Positions 1-12,041 of a stretch of DNA of 64,000 nucleotides are shown one piece after another. The translations under genes were made by a program, and so were the position numbers. Under the pieces are notes generated by a model, which saw only the letters and a program-made list of their open reading frames with translations, did no database searches and was not told the DNA's origin. Within the stretch, counting starts at the first letter, position 1; every line of letters starts with the position of its first letter. The DNA comes from Dryas octopetala. Its lineage: Eukaryota > Streptophyta > Magnoliopsida > Rosales > Rosaceae. The DNA lies in assembly GCA_963921425.1 (NCBI GenBank), contig OY992839.1:8039409-8103408 (forward strand), in the 5' to 3' direction.

Positions 1-441
1 GAATTTTGGCTGCAGCATCTGAATTTTGATTTTAGCTTCATCGTCACCTGTTTTTTGTTTCTTGCCACTCTCACTTAATATTCAATTGATTCTTTATTCT
101 CCCTGTTTTCTACGAGAAACTTTGTCGTTGTATTCAAGCTAATCAATAGTGAAAATTTCAGCTGCACCTTGCAGTTATTCTGTCTATGTACATCTTATAT
201 CTTTTTGTAAATCTTCAAAAATTTCAAATGTAACTTGCCATTAATAGAGGAATGGTTAAAAATCACATTTGGCCATCAATGAAGGCATGCTTGTCTTGAC
301 AATACTTCTAATCTGAGTTGTGTATTACAAATTGGAGAAATTCATTGCATCACAAATCCAAGTGGAGACAGCCTCAAGGAGAAAAAAACTTACCTACACA
401 TGTTGTATACAAGGAGTGTCTTACATCTCTATACATCATGT

Positions 442-567
442 GGAACATGACCACTGAATGTGAGACATCATCATGCGACTGGCACATGACCAATGAATGT
501 GAGACGCCGAGTGCAATATATCATGTGACAGGCACATGACCAATGAATGAGAGACATTGTTATATAC
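442..567. repeat. Short degenerate tandem repeat
   Basis: Three imperfect copies of a unit built around ACATGACCAATGAATG begin near 442, 481 and 531, so the spacing is irregular (39 and 50 bp). Each is followed by a GAGACAT/GAGACGC stretch. An open frame runs through it, but its protein is only the translation of the repeat. The rest of positions 1-1036 shows no gene or recognisable element. Confidence 0.6.
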
Positions 568-1045
568 AACGAGTGTGATTAAGTTATTCAATTCAAGCCC
601 TAAGTTCGGTTTGAACCTTTACTCTTCTTGAAGATTTATTTGTTAGTTTATGGGAAGATTTAGATGGAGTTGGATCTATAAAGAGGAAGGAAATTGTGGT
701 TTATTTCTGTTGTCATTCTCAATAAATGAATGGATTTTGCTTAAAATTTTGGAAGGCTACATGGAGCATTGAAGCCACATGCAAAGGTACAAATGTAACG
801 TTGACTGATAAGACATGACATGTGGGGCTACTTTGAGTCTTTGACCAGAACGTACATGGGTTGGTCAAAGATTGCCAATCCACAAAGGCACGCGTACGAA
901 CCGCCTTCATCAATCTACGTCGGCTGCGCTATTAAGGACCGTCAGATAGAATTCATGTCGATTATGGGTTTTATCATTTTTGCCCAAATAAAGACAAAAT
1001 TAAGCCACCTCAGTCTCCATTCTCCAAAATACCACTTTTATTTTT

Positions 1046-1451
1046 GGGTTTTTTTCATATTTAATATCTGAACTTTGACCATTGTCTTAATGTGGTACCT
1101 AAACTTTTATTTGTCCCAATTGAGTACCTAAACTTTTATTTTATGTCTAATAGGTACCAAAATGAATTTCTGTTAAAATTATCAACAAAAGTTAGGGGCA
1201 ATATAGTCACTTCAAAAAATTTATATTTTAATTTTAATTTTTAATTTTTTTTGTTTGTTGTGTGTTTTTTTTTTTAATAATTTTAAACATATAAAGAAAA
1301 TAATTAAAATATATTTTGACTATATTGCCCTTAATTTTTATTGACAATTTTAAAAAAAATTCATTTTGGTACCTATTAGACACAAAATAAAAGTTTAGGT
1401 ACCACATTAAGACAATGGTCAAAGTTTAGGTACTAAATATGAAATAAACCC
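1046..1451. mobile_element. Mutator-type foldback MITE, copy 1 (perfect 9-bp target duplication)
   Basis: A 406-bp palindromic element. The left arm starts GGGTTTTTTTCATATTTA and the right arm ends AAATATGAAATAAACCC. The arms are complementary for about 150 bp around an AT-rich centre. It is flanked by an identical 9-bp direct repeat, TTTATTTTT, at 1037-1045 and 1452-1460. A 9-bp duplication is the hallmark of Mutator-superfamily insertion. It has no coding capacity, so it is non-autonomous. A second full copy lies at 54986-55428 and a longer relative at 11145-12032. Confidence 0.88.
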
Positions 1452-1503
1452 TTTATTTTTAGAGTTCTACTTCCTCACCTCCATCAAATTTTTTTTTTTT
1501 TTT

Positions 1504-1865
1504 GTTAAATACAAAAATGGTCTGCAAACTTTACAATGAATCTCAATTTAGTCTACTAACTATAAAAAGTTTCAATTTGGTCCACAAACTTTTCAAGTTG
1601 TACCAAAGCAGTACAAACGTTAACTTCTATCTAAAAATTTAACGAAAAGTGATCATGTGCACAGTAAGTGACCACATTTTCAGAGGTAGTTCAGTCCGTT
1701 CATCACATTTTCATGTGACCAATTTCGTTAATCTTTTGATGAAAGTTAGCATTTGTACTGCTTTGGTACAAATTGAAAAGTTTGTGGACCAAATTGACAC
1801 TTTTTATAATTAGTGGATCAAATTGAGTTTCACTGTAAAGTTCGTGAACTATTTTTGTATTTAAC
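1504..1865. mobile_element. Foldback element, probably MITE
   Basis: Inverted repeat with outer ends GTTAAATACAAAAATGGTC and the complement of ATTTTTGTATTTAAC. Arms of about 120 bp contain the phrases 'caaactttacaatgaat' and 'accaaattgacactttt' in opposite senses. Both ends abut poly-T or poly-A runs, so a target duplication cannot be read. No coding sequence. It lies 50 bp from the MITE at 1046-1451 but has a different sequence. Confidence 0.65.
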
Positions 1866-1931
1866 CCTTTAAAAAAAAAAAAAAACAATTTACTTATCCC
1901 ACCCCTCAAATTATTCCTACCTTTTTATCTT

Positions 1932-1984
1932 CTTCCCACTCCCACTCCCACTCCCACTCCCAATTTTAACCCTAACCCTAAAAA
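1932..1984. repeat. CCCACT minisatellite followed by telomere-like AACCCTAACCCTAA
   Basis: About four and a half CCCACT hexamers (to about 1960) are followed by AACCCTAACCCTAAA at 1968-1981. Two telomere-type heptamers are far too few for an interstitial telomere. They also match the telo-box motif found in plant promoters, but no gene starts nearby. Confidence 0.5.
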
Positions 1985-3728
1985 ATAAAATAAAAAAATA
2001 TAAGCTGCCACGGGAGAGAAGCATGGGAGAAAGACAGTTAATGTGGCCTTTTGTTCGATCACAATAGATGGAACTTTAGACAATTTCCTTTGCAATTCAT
2101 AATTTTATTAAGAAAAGAGAGGACTACTGCATATTGAGATTGAACTCATAGCTCAAATGATTGCAAGATCCGAGATAATGGAAATGCAAAACAACTTCGA
2201 TGATTAAAAAATGGAAATGCATCCTTTATTTTGTTAATTTGTTCAAGAAAAATAGTACAATAAAGCACATAAGTGAGGGTATTTTAGTTTTTTAGCTGAT
2301 TTAACTTCACTTTCCAAAGTATTTCACTTGCACACATCACATACTATTTCCATTGATTAAATTAACAAAATTCAAAATATCTTCGTATTATAATCATTAG
2401 AAAATTATATGGACAAAATTGATAAAATTTAAATTTTATAGACTTTAGCGAAGTTTTGACCGAATTACACGAATTAAAAATGTATTTAACCTAATTTATA
2501 AAATAATATATAAGATGCCATTAGAAGATATTCTTTTGTTAGATAAACTGATGTTGAATTATTAGACTTTGTTGTTCCTAAATTTTCATCATCTTATTTT
2601 TAAATAAATCTACAAAATTATAGGTATATTATGAGGGCTGATCATATAAACAATTCTAAAGGATTCTAAACGACCTATCGATCCATCAGCTCATAACAAT
2701 TAAAGTCAAGCCTTTACACAAGTAGTTGGAATTCATCCGACAGTAAAAATGCATTAAATACTCATAAAGTGTCGCTCATTTGAGCAGCGCACTGTATATA
2801 TATTATTAGTAATTGTGGATCTAAGTCTGACATTTATTGACATGTAGTGGATTAAGCTTTTGAAAAAGAATCTTCCTCCTAGATTTAGATCCTCCCATTA
2901 TTTTGGCTACTCTTAACCTTCAATCAAAATGATCAATTAGAAATCCCTAAGTTATAATGTGGTTTTGAGTTTTATCACTAAAATTTCAAATAATATAGGA
3001 GAATCATGAGATTTCTAATAGACCATTTAGATTAAAAGTTAAGAATAATTAAGACAATGAGATGATCCAAATTTCATCCTCGATCTTTGCATTGTAAAAT
3101 GGTACGTATTACTTTATAAAATCATTTTTTTAAGGAAACATGAGGATATGATGAGAATCAATCTCTTGTAGTGAGTATGAGTAGGTGCTTATCACCGAAA
3201 TTACAAACTCCTACATGTTGAGAGTTTTTTTAATCAATTAACTAAAAATAACTTAGAAAGTATCATGTATGATTTTGCATGTAATTTCATGTACATATTT
3301 GACAAAAATAGAAGAATTCCTTTTTAAAGGAAGAATAGGAGTCAAATTTGAATCCATAGGTCTAAGAAATGAAAAAGTATAATATATAATCGTAATAATG
3401 TCACGTGGTGTAAATCAATTCATATGTTATAAAAAAATGGGTGGACGACGAGTTGATACTTGTAGAATATTAATAATGTTCACTCATATTATAACACATG
3501 AATTTATTATAACACATTTATACAGAATAATTAGTCAAAAGTAAAGTACTAATCTCACATGGCTAACTTAATCCATACAAAACGCATTAAAATGCAATAG
3601 TATCATTGTTATCCAACACTTTCAAGAATGGGTTACCACTTAATAATACAACTACTACCTAATTAACATTTTCCCCTTTTTTTTGGCTAATTATGCCCAT
3701 AATAACCTCATTCTCATTTTCATTATAA
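1985..3728. other. Gene-poor AT-rich intergenic DNA
   Basis: No open frame resembling a protein, no RNA gene and no well-bounded repeat was seen. A phrase at about 3470-3520 (cactcatattataacacatg) matches part of the repeat found whole at 42528-42680, so a decayed copy of that family is probably present. Confidence 0.5.
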
Positions 3729-3736
3729 GTTAAAGG

Positions 3737-4200
3737 TAGAAGTGTCAAAGGGGCCAAGTCGGCCCGAACACGATTAAAATAGGCACGACACAAATAAATG
3801 GGCCGGGCCGAAGTTTTTAACCCATCAGGCACGACAAGGGTCTAGCACGGCACAGGCATGGGCACAAAATTAGCCCGAATTAGGCACAACTCTTTTAACA
3901 TTATTTTTTCCATTTTTAGAGAACTTTTTAACAAAAATATTCAATTTTTATGCAACAAAAATAAAAAAATATCATAAGATTAGTTTTCTCACCCTAAAAA
4001 ATAAAAAAAGTCCATGAGCCGACCCATTTAAGGCACAATACGAGCACAAATGACCTGCAGTCCTAGGTCTTAACTATATCGATCGGCCCGAACATAATAC
4101 GAAAGCACGATGAACTCAACTTAAACGGGCCAAGCCGGCCCGTCCCGTTTGACACCTCTAGTTTTTTTTTTTTTTTTTTTTTGGCCACTTGACACCTCTA
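3737..4200. mobile_element. hAT-like MITE rich in GGCCCG/GGCACGA motifs
   Basis: The ends are TAGAAGTGTCAAAGGGGCC on the left and, on the right, the complement of TAGAGGTGTCAAACGGGAC. TAG(A/G)GGTGTCAAA is a terminal sequence common in plant hAT elements. The flank GTTAAAGG (3729-3736) recurs on the right as GTTTAAAGG (4201-4209), a target duplication with one extra T. The right terminus occurs twice (ending at 4160 and 4200) with a long poly-T between, so the end was locally duplicated. No transposase is present. Confidence 0.7.
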
Positions 4201-4499
4201 GTTTAAAGGTGAGATTAATGTGAGATATGCAACTTGCAACCTAAACCACCACATCACTTTACGAACTTCAATTTTGTAAACCTTTGAATACATTCAACAT
4301 TTCCGAACTAGGCAAGAGTCCAAGTCCATTTAGCATCATGCTAGCCTGTTTGACTAATTTGGGTTAACCTAATTAGCTAACAAATAAATAAAAAACACAA
4401 AATAAATGGATAAAAAAGAAACAATAATTAGAGAATTTGTTAACATGCGTTCCAGCTCACTGAAGCACAAGTTGCATCTCCCTGACCGCGTAACATTAG

Positions 4500-4797
4500 A
4501 CGGGTCTTGACCGAACCGCGGCGGGTCCCACACGTCACGGACGACAAAACGGCGCGTTTAACGACGTAGTAAACGAGGTCTCATTAGAAAATCACCACCG
4601 CGAGACCGCCCTCTCCTTTAAAACCCATTCACTAATTCAAACCCTCTCTCTCTCTCTCTCTCTCTCTCTGCTCGCGCAGCCCTCGTTGCTCTTTCGGACC
4701 ATCACATTCTCTCTCTACTGCTCTCTCTAGGTCTTTGAATCCCCAGCCAACAAAACAAACGAAGAAGAAGACAAGAGAGAGGGGCAGCAGAGAGAAG
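4500..4797 (+). promoter_or_regulatory. Promoter and 5' leader of the RBP47-like gene, with a CT microsatellite
   Basis: A GC-rich stretch (about 4500-4600) with an ACGTCAC element and several CG-rich words stands out from its AT-rich surroundings, and a TTTAAAA box follows at about 4617. A pure CT repeat (4644-4669) then leads into the purine-rich leader before the ATG at 4798. CT-rich leaders are common next to plant transcription starts. The exact start site cannot be read. Confidence 0.6.
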
Positions 4798-7700
4798 ATG
4801 GCCCAGCAAACCAACGGCGGCGGCAGCGATCTGAGCACTCAGCAGCAGAATCAGCAGCAGCAACAACAGCAGCAGTGGATGCATCAGCATCAGCATCAGC
4901 AGCAGCAGCAATGGATGGCGATGCAGTACCCGGCGGCCGCCATGGCCATGATGCAGCAGCAGCAGATGATGGTGTACCCGCAGCATTACATGCCTTACGC
5001 TGCTGCCGCCGCCGCCGCTCATCCTCATCATCCTCACCATGCTTATCAGCAGCAGCAGCCTCAAGCAGCTGTTGCTTATCAGCAGCAGCAGCAGCCGCTC
5101 AAGCAGCAGCAGTCACAGAAGCTGGGACCCACCGACGAGATCAGAACCATCTGGGTTGGCGACCTTCACCATTGGATGGACGAGTCTTACCTTCACGGCT
5201 GCTTCGCTCACTCCGGCCAGGTCAACCTTCTTTTCCTATATGGACTTGTCTTTTGTATTGGAACCCATTTGGATTTTGTTTCATGCTTTGAAATGTTAGT
5301 GAATATGGATTTGAATTGTCATTAATGTTGTGGGTTTTAGTTTATTTGACATAATAACAGCGCTAAGATTGATTGATTGAAGGTTAAGATATGATATTTA
5401 ATATATAGTTGTATGTTGTGTGATTAAAATAGTGCATACTAGCTTGCCCTTGTAGTTTTTTCTTCATTAGGACACTTTGGTCAGAAGCAAAATATTGATT
5501 AGAAGAGTAAGATTCTAAGGAACTCAGATTAATATTTGAGTATGTTCAGTGCACTAGTCAGCCTCTCCACCATGTTAAGTTGGGTCAAATCTGTGAACTC
5601 ATATTCCCCTACTGCGGTGTGTCTTCTATGCATACCAGTGACAATCTGGGATTTTCAGCAACTGTTTCATGTTGCATCTTGTTGTATATCCTTTAACTTA
5701 GCACATGAAATGCAAAAACTGCCTTTTTGATGGCCTCCATCTAGTTGAGGGTTTTGGTTCTTTTTGAGTTACTGCTTTGTTTTTCTAATAGAGAGAGTTA
5801 TATCAGTTGATAAGACTATCCATTCTTTAATAGTGTCATGGCAAGGCCCATTCACTGGAAGCCATTCATGTGGTGTTAAAGGCCTTTTCCATATAGTGAG
5901 CAATTTGTCTTTAGCTGGTTTAAAGGTCATGTGACAATTATTCCAGGTCCAAAATCCTTGTTTGGATACTATTTTAGACATCCAATTGTCTGGGAATTAT
6001 AATCGATTTACAGAAGAGTGAGCAGCTTTATGCCAGTATGTCATCCTTCCCTGCTAAAGCATGGTCAAGGAAATGATGGTGGTCTTTTTTTTTTTTTTTT
6101 TTTTTTTTTTTTCCGAATTTTATTAAAGGAAGGAAAGGAGGACAAAAATACTACTGTCTTTTAATTTTACGTAGATTTCTATCTTGCCTGCTGTATATTT
6201 GGCACTAGGATGTTTTCAAGTTGTGTAGTTATCTCTCGTTGCTTTTGCAGAACCTTTTGTTTAGTTTTGCCACATATGTGACAAATACCATAGCAATCTA
6301 TCTTTTTCAGTCTTTTTCCAGGTTAGGTTACCTCTTTTTGGGTTGTTCTATGATATGGAGTCTAATAGTTGCCATCTTTCTTTAAAAAGCATCAACAGTG
6401 AATGACAAAGACAAGAGCTGCGAAACTATATACTATGGGCCTTTTCTTCCCTGTTTGCTTATAACAGAAATTTTGAATCTGTTAAATTACTGTTGACCCA
6501 AAGAGTTTAAACTATGATGAGATGGGCCCAAAAAATGTATATAAAGTGCAACTTAACACTAGACAACAATGCTCCCCCTTAAGTGTAGGCCCACACAACT
6601 CCTGGGCTTTACACGCGTCGAACAAAAATTACCTGAAATGGGGGGGGGTTACCAATACTCAAGCCAATGAGTGAACGGTCAACCTAGATATGCTATCATA
6701 TTAAGTTACCTTTGATCCCAAAAGCTTATTAGGGACATGCCCAACAATTTACTTCTAGCTCAAGCACAAGTTAAGAACCCACATTCATATCAACCTTTTT
6801 TTTTTCAAAGAAAATGTCTCTTGTATGTATTTTCTTGGATAAGAATTTTTCATTTCCCCTAACTTTGTTTGTGCTTTTGGTGCCAAAAACTTTGCAGGTT
6901 TCCACAGTAAAGGTTATACGCAACAAGCAAACTGGTCAGTCAGAAGGATATGGATTTGTTGAATTCTATTCACGTGAAGCAGCTGAGGAAGTTCTGCAGA
7001 GCTATAATGGGGCCGCAATGCCAAATACAGAGCAGCCTTTTCGCTTGAACTGGGCAACCTTCAGCGCGGGTGATAGACGAGCAGATACTAGTTCTGATCT
7101 ATCTATATTCGTAGGAGATTTGGCTACAGATGTGACTGATACCATGTTGCAGGAAACCTTTGCTAGTAGATATTCATCTGTTAAGGGAGCAAAAGTTGTT
7201 CTAGATCCAAATACTGGTCGTTCAAAAGGCTATGGTTTTGTTAGGTTTGGTGATGAAAATGAGAGGACAAGGGCCATGACTGAAATGAATGGTGCATATT
7301 GTTCAAGCAGGCCCATGCGTATAGGTGTTGCAACACCCAAAAAATCATCTGGATATCAACAACAATATTCTTCACAAGGTATGATATCATGCTCCCAGCT
7401 TTTGGATTGATATTAGTTGTCTTGCAGCTGTAGTCCTTATGATTAAATGCTCTCGTGACAAGTCCACTCATTTTTGTACATCATGCTGGATTATATTTGA
7501 TAGTTGAAGTCTATCATCTGTTTTCTGATGTTATGAACTTGGCGTTTACATAATTGTGATTTCTCCTATCCCTTCAAAAACTGAAATTATATAGAACAAC
7601 CAACAACAAAGTTTTACTTTTGGTCAACTCACTAGTACTTTCCCCTTCTATGCCTGCTCCTCATTCCCATTATATTCTTCTCTAGGATTCTTTTAATGTC

Positions 7701-9876
7701 AGTTGCATTTACTTCAGTTCAGTTCGGTCCTTTTCCTTCTACCTTCAACGGTTCTACTCCCCTTACATGTTTTCCTTTTCGTACTTTGTATTTTTATTTT
7801 ATATCAGGCAAATTTTAGGCTACTTAGTAATGCTTGCTGCTCATCTTGTGATCTAAGTTGAGCATCGGGTGGTTTTAGATAAGAGTTGGAGTGTGGTTTG
7901 GAAGCAATTGTGAGCGTAGCTATCCCCAGAATAATCAGATATTCATTTCTATTTTAATTGCTCTATTTTGTTCTTTCTCCAGTATCCTTTATTATTGAGC
8001 TTCTCCTTGTTCTACTTGAAAAGAAAGTTTCCCTTTGCAATTATACATGCTGTGAATGGGATCAGTTCCGTAAAATTGTTATCAAGAACTGGAATTTACT
8101 GGAATTGAATATTTTGTTGATGGCATTAAACAAGTCAAATACTGCAAATTGAAATCCATAGATAGTCAATAACATAACCTTCTTCTCTGCTCACCAGGCA
8201 CAATATCCTACATATTTGAAAACTATTGACGTTTTGGTCATTTAAATGAAAAAGGGTCTCAAGTTGGTGTATGCAAAATAATGTTACAAGGGCATTTATC
8301 ATTCTACTCAATGCTTATTTTTTCTGATATAAACTCTATTCTGTTCCCCTGCATTTTTTGTTATGCTGGTTTCTACTGCACAATTTTTTTTCCCTAGAAA
8401 CTTTCATTTCAAACAGCACAGGTTTTTTATCATATGATGTTCTTCCATTCATATTTTCCTGCTCTTCAACGCTCTTAACTGCTTTGACTAAAGCAATAAA
8501 TCAGTTAATTGCAGAGCCGTTTATGGGTGGATTTAGAGTGGGGCAATGTGTGCAACCATGCCCATTGCAGTCTTGAAAAGTTTCAGTGTTGATATAATAT
8601 GTTTGGTAGTTTTTCAAATCTTTGTAAATTGTCTCCACTAAGTTTTGGTAACCCTTGGAAATTTCAGTGTTGCCTCCTAAAATTTTAATAAAGAAACGCC
8701 ATCTCACGTGTGTTGTTATTTATTTCCCTTTATTTTAGAAAGAGTTGTTCTACACCAAGCCAGTTGGATTTTGAATCAAGTTGCAAGTGATGAAGTTGGA
8801 ATGGAATTAGGAACTAGGTCCACATTTTGGTCATGCAAAAAATAAATGGAACTTGATTATCATTAGAAAATGCAGTTTTCTATCTTTATGATGTTAAACT
8901 GGATTTTGTAGTAAAAGTATTACTTATTTTCCCCTTTAATTAGCTTTGGTATTGGCTGGTGGTGGTGGACATGCAGCAAATGGTGCCGTAACCCAAGGTT
9001 CCCAGTTTGATGGCGAGCCCAATAACACAACTGTGAGTTAAACTCTTCTTTTCTGTTTCTAGTATCTTTCACCCTTTATAGTTCCTTTTTTGTTTTTGGG
9101 CCAAGGCCCTATATAGCTCCTTAATACGCTATAACTTATTGTAGATATTTGTTGGAGGGCTTGATTCTGATGTCAATGATGAAATCCTTAAGCAGCGTTT
9201 TTCTGATTATGGTGAAGTTATTTCTGTGAAAATACCAGTTGGAAAAGCATGTGGTTTTGTTCAGTTTGCTAACAGGTACTCTTTTCATATACCGTATATG
9301 GATCCTAATGTCCTATTAAGTAGAAATATCTTGAAGACTGAAGGAAGATGATAAACAGTACAATCTTATCCTATTAGCCATGCAATGAACTCCCCTCATG
9401 TTGTTTCGATTTTCAGGAAGGATGCTGAGAATGCAATACAGATGCTGAATGGGACGACTATTGGCAAGCAACAAGTTCGTCTTTCTTGGGGTCGCAGCCA
9501 AGGGAACAAGCAGGTAATATTTGGACAACTTTGTCATGTTAATTCCCCCCACCCCTTCTTGCTGTTCAAAATGTCCCAATAGTAACAGTTCTCTTATCGA
9601 TGTTGAAGTTGAACGAATTGTTCCTATGGTAAATTATATGCTAAATAGAATCCTCATGACATGCTCCCCCCTGACCGCTCTCTCTCTGTGTTCGTTTTCC
9701 ATCATTTAAATATTTAATTATTAATTACATGTGATTTGCAGTGGAGAGGGGATTCAAGTAACCAGTGGAATGGGGCACATTATGGAGGGCAGGGCTATGG
9801 TGGGTATGGACATGCTGTGCAACAGAATCAGGATCTGAGCATGCATGCTGCAGCTGCAGTTCATGGGGGTTCTTAA
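4798..9876 (+). CDS. RBP47: RBP47-type three-RRM oligouridylate/polyadenylate-binding protein
   Basis: Six exons: 4798-5220, 6898-7378, 8944-9032, 9145-9275, 9417-9513 and 9742-9876. They join in frame into 451 aa with GT/AG borders. Residues 1 to about 110 are rich in Gln, with Ala and His runs. RRM1 starts at IRTIWVGDL (115) and carries RNP1 GYGFVEF. RRM2 starts near DLSIFVGDL (208) with RNP1 KGYGFVRF. RRM3 fills exons 4-5 (from IFVGGL, 332) with RNP1 CGFVQF. The tail is Gly/Gln-rich. This order, and the WMDESYL and NKQTGQSEGYGF phrases, match the plant RBP45/RBP47 family. Those nuclear proteins bind poly(U)/poly(A) RNA and move to stress granules, and their Gln-rich end is low-complexity. 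Length is normal for the family. I read RBP47 rather than RBP45 or UBP1 from the sequence. The ATG at 4798 is the first in this frame and follows a CT-rich leader. Confidence 0.93.
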
Positions 9877-11135
9877 CAGGGTTATTGCAGTTTCCAATAG
9901 CATGTAAACTGAACTTACAAGAGTGGCTTTTTAGATATAGTTATCAGAATTTTTAATTGAAGTAGGATTGGTTTAGCTGCTTCTTTTTTTAAATCTGTAA
10001 TGTGCAAAATTTTGTTGCCGGATTGAATTGATATCTTGAAGTGAATGTGTGAGATTAATACTTTATTTAGAGTTCTGGGTCTGCCTGAAAATCTTTAAAT
10101 GGACAGGAATTTTTTTATCCCGGAAAATATACATATGTTTTGGGAAGTGAACAAGAATTTTGAGTTTCTGTAGGCTCTAGCCATAAATCAGGTTATGCCA
10201 ATTTGAGGCCTTTTATACTTGTATTAATCCTAAATGATTCACTTATGATTTATTCGTATATTTGAGCCTGTAGAATTTAGTCACTTTGACAGCTTAAATA
10301 GGTCAGTTTGCCAGACTCTTTTTTAAGTCCATTCTTTTGGCAAAAGATATTATATATGATCACCCTCTCTCACACTCCTTCCCAAGCCTATGAGATCGCA
10401 TTTCTATGTTTGATAAGCACTCTCTTGGGAATGTGTTATCATTTACAATAGTATGAGATACTTATGTAACACACGTTCCCAAGCTTATGAGATACCATTT
10501 CTATGTTTGCTAAGCACTCTTGGGAATGTGTTATCTTTTACTTGAGTATGGGATGTAAAACATAGGTATTAACAAAAGAATTAACTTTTCATTAAGGTGC
10601 AAAACAAACAGGAGAACCTATGTAATATAGATTATGGGAAATGTTTTCTTACCAGATTTTCTAGACATGATTGTCTTGTTTGGATATATGGTTCATAATT
10701 GATAGTTCTTACAAGCATGACATAGTAGAATTGGACTATTTGACAAATTAACATTACCAATACTTGAATTTTTAGTGCAGTCGAGGAACTAGAGCTTACT
10801 TTATACATTGACAGTTTGATGTACAAAAGTTTCTACTACAGAAATGAAGGTACGTTCCTCTCGCATCACTGAATCTTCTCTGCATTCTAGACTCCATACA
10901 TTGTTCTTGATGGATAGGAAGTAACCCTTCAAAAGGAGTATTATAATGTATTGTTGGTCACCAACTATATTTGGGACCTCAACAATATTTACAACAGGGT
11001 ATTTGATAAACAGTTAGTATTTACATGGTAACCCACTCACAACAAAATCAGACCACCCATATTTCTACTTCAGTTATATTCAATTCATAAACAAGTATTG
11101 ACCTCATGTTCATCTTGGTCCAACTTGAAACCTCT
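9877..11135. other. 3' flank of the RBP47-like gene and intergenic DNA
   Basis: The 3' UTR probably runs to about 10,100. A short direct repeat around 10,380-10,560 carries 'aagcctatgagat...catttctatgtttg...aagcactct...tgggaatgtgttatc' twice, about 100 bp apart. No gene was seen. Confidence 0.5.
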
Positions 11136-11144
11136 TTCATTTAA

Positions 11145-12032
11145 GGATTTTTTTCAAATTTATTACCTGAACTTTGGGCTATGTCCAAATTTGGTTACTG
11201 AACTCTAATTTGTCTCAATTGCATACATAATCTTTTATTTTGCATCTAAGTGGTACGTCCGTCTAAATTAATAACATAAGCTGTCAAGCCCAGGGGTATT
11301 TCAGTAAATGCAGTTGAGTTGTTTACCCAAATGAATATTCTCATGGGTAATTTTGTCTTTTCATCATCTTCTTCTCTCTGCCCCCACCCACGCCACTTTT
11401 CCTCCTCATCATCCTTCCTCTTCTTCTGTTACTTTTTTGGATCCCCAACATTAAAAAACAACAGGAGAAAAAACCTTCTGCAGATCCCCACACTCACCAC
11501 CCCACAGTCCCTTACCCGCCTTCTTCTTCTTCTTCTTCTTCTTCTTATAAAGCTACTGCAGATCTCCCCACAGCACACCCACCCTCTTCTTTTTATTATT
11601 CTTCTCCTTCTAAACCCACTGCATATCTCTCCACAACACACCCACCATCTTCTTCTTCTTCTTAATGTTTCAAATCTCTAAAATAAAAAATAAAAAAACA
11701 CACAAGAGAACTACTGCAGATCCCCTACACCCAGCCCGTACCCACCTCCTGCTCTTCTTCTTTTATTGTGTCATTCTTTTTTTTTTTTATGTTTTTATTC
11801 ATTTCTCTAATTTTTATTGTTTTTTTTTTTTTTCTAAAACTTGTAAAAAAACTTAAATACCATCATCTCTGTTAAGTTGACTAACAGAATTATAATTTTG
11901 ACTAATAGAATTAGAATTTGATACTTATTAGATACAAAATAAAAGATTGAGTATGTAATTGGGTTAAATTAAAATTGAGGTACCAAATTAGGATACAACT
12001 CAAAATTCAGGTATCAAATTTGAAAAAAGCCC
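11145..12032. mobile_element. Long Mutator-type foldback element with a (CTT)-rich non-TIR interior
   Basis: An 888-bp element whose ends, GGATTTTTTTCAAATTTA and the complement of GGGCTTTTTTCAAATTTG, are inverted repeats. They resemble those of the MITEs at 1046 and 54986. An identical 9-bp repeat TTCATTTAA flanks it at 11136-11144 and 12033-12041, as expected for Mutator insertion. Unlike the short copies, it holds about 500 bp of unrelated interior. That interior has four spaced repeats of a CTGCAGATC/CTGCATATC word followed by ACACCCACC-like text and CTT runs. Open frames here only translate that low-complexity DNA. It may be a carrier of captured DNA, but no donor gene is recognised. Confidence 0.8.
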
Positions 12033-12041
12033 TTCATTTAA

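Noticed and set aside
442-567. CRISPR-like array
   Set aside because: Irregular spacing, imperfect repeats and a eukaryotic context rule it out.
1968-1981. Interstitial telomere
   Set aside because: Only two AACCCTA repeats; too short to be more than a telo-box or chance.
4702-5064. Leu/His-rich minus-strand frame
   Set aside because: Antisense reading of the CAG/CAT repeats in exon 1 of the RBP47-like gene.
4875-5291. Ala/Ser-rich plus-strand frame
   Set aside because: Frame-shifted reading of the same CAG repeats; the RRM-containing frame is the real one.
11319-11681. 120-aa Ser/Leu-rich frame
   Set aside because: Translation of CTT-rich DNA inside a transposon with a defined 9-bp duplication.
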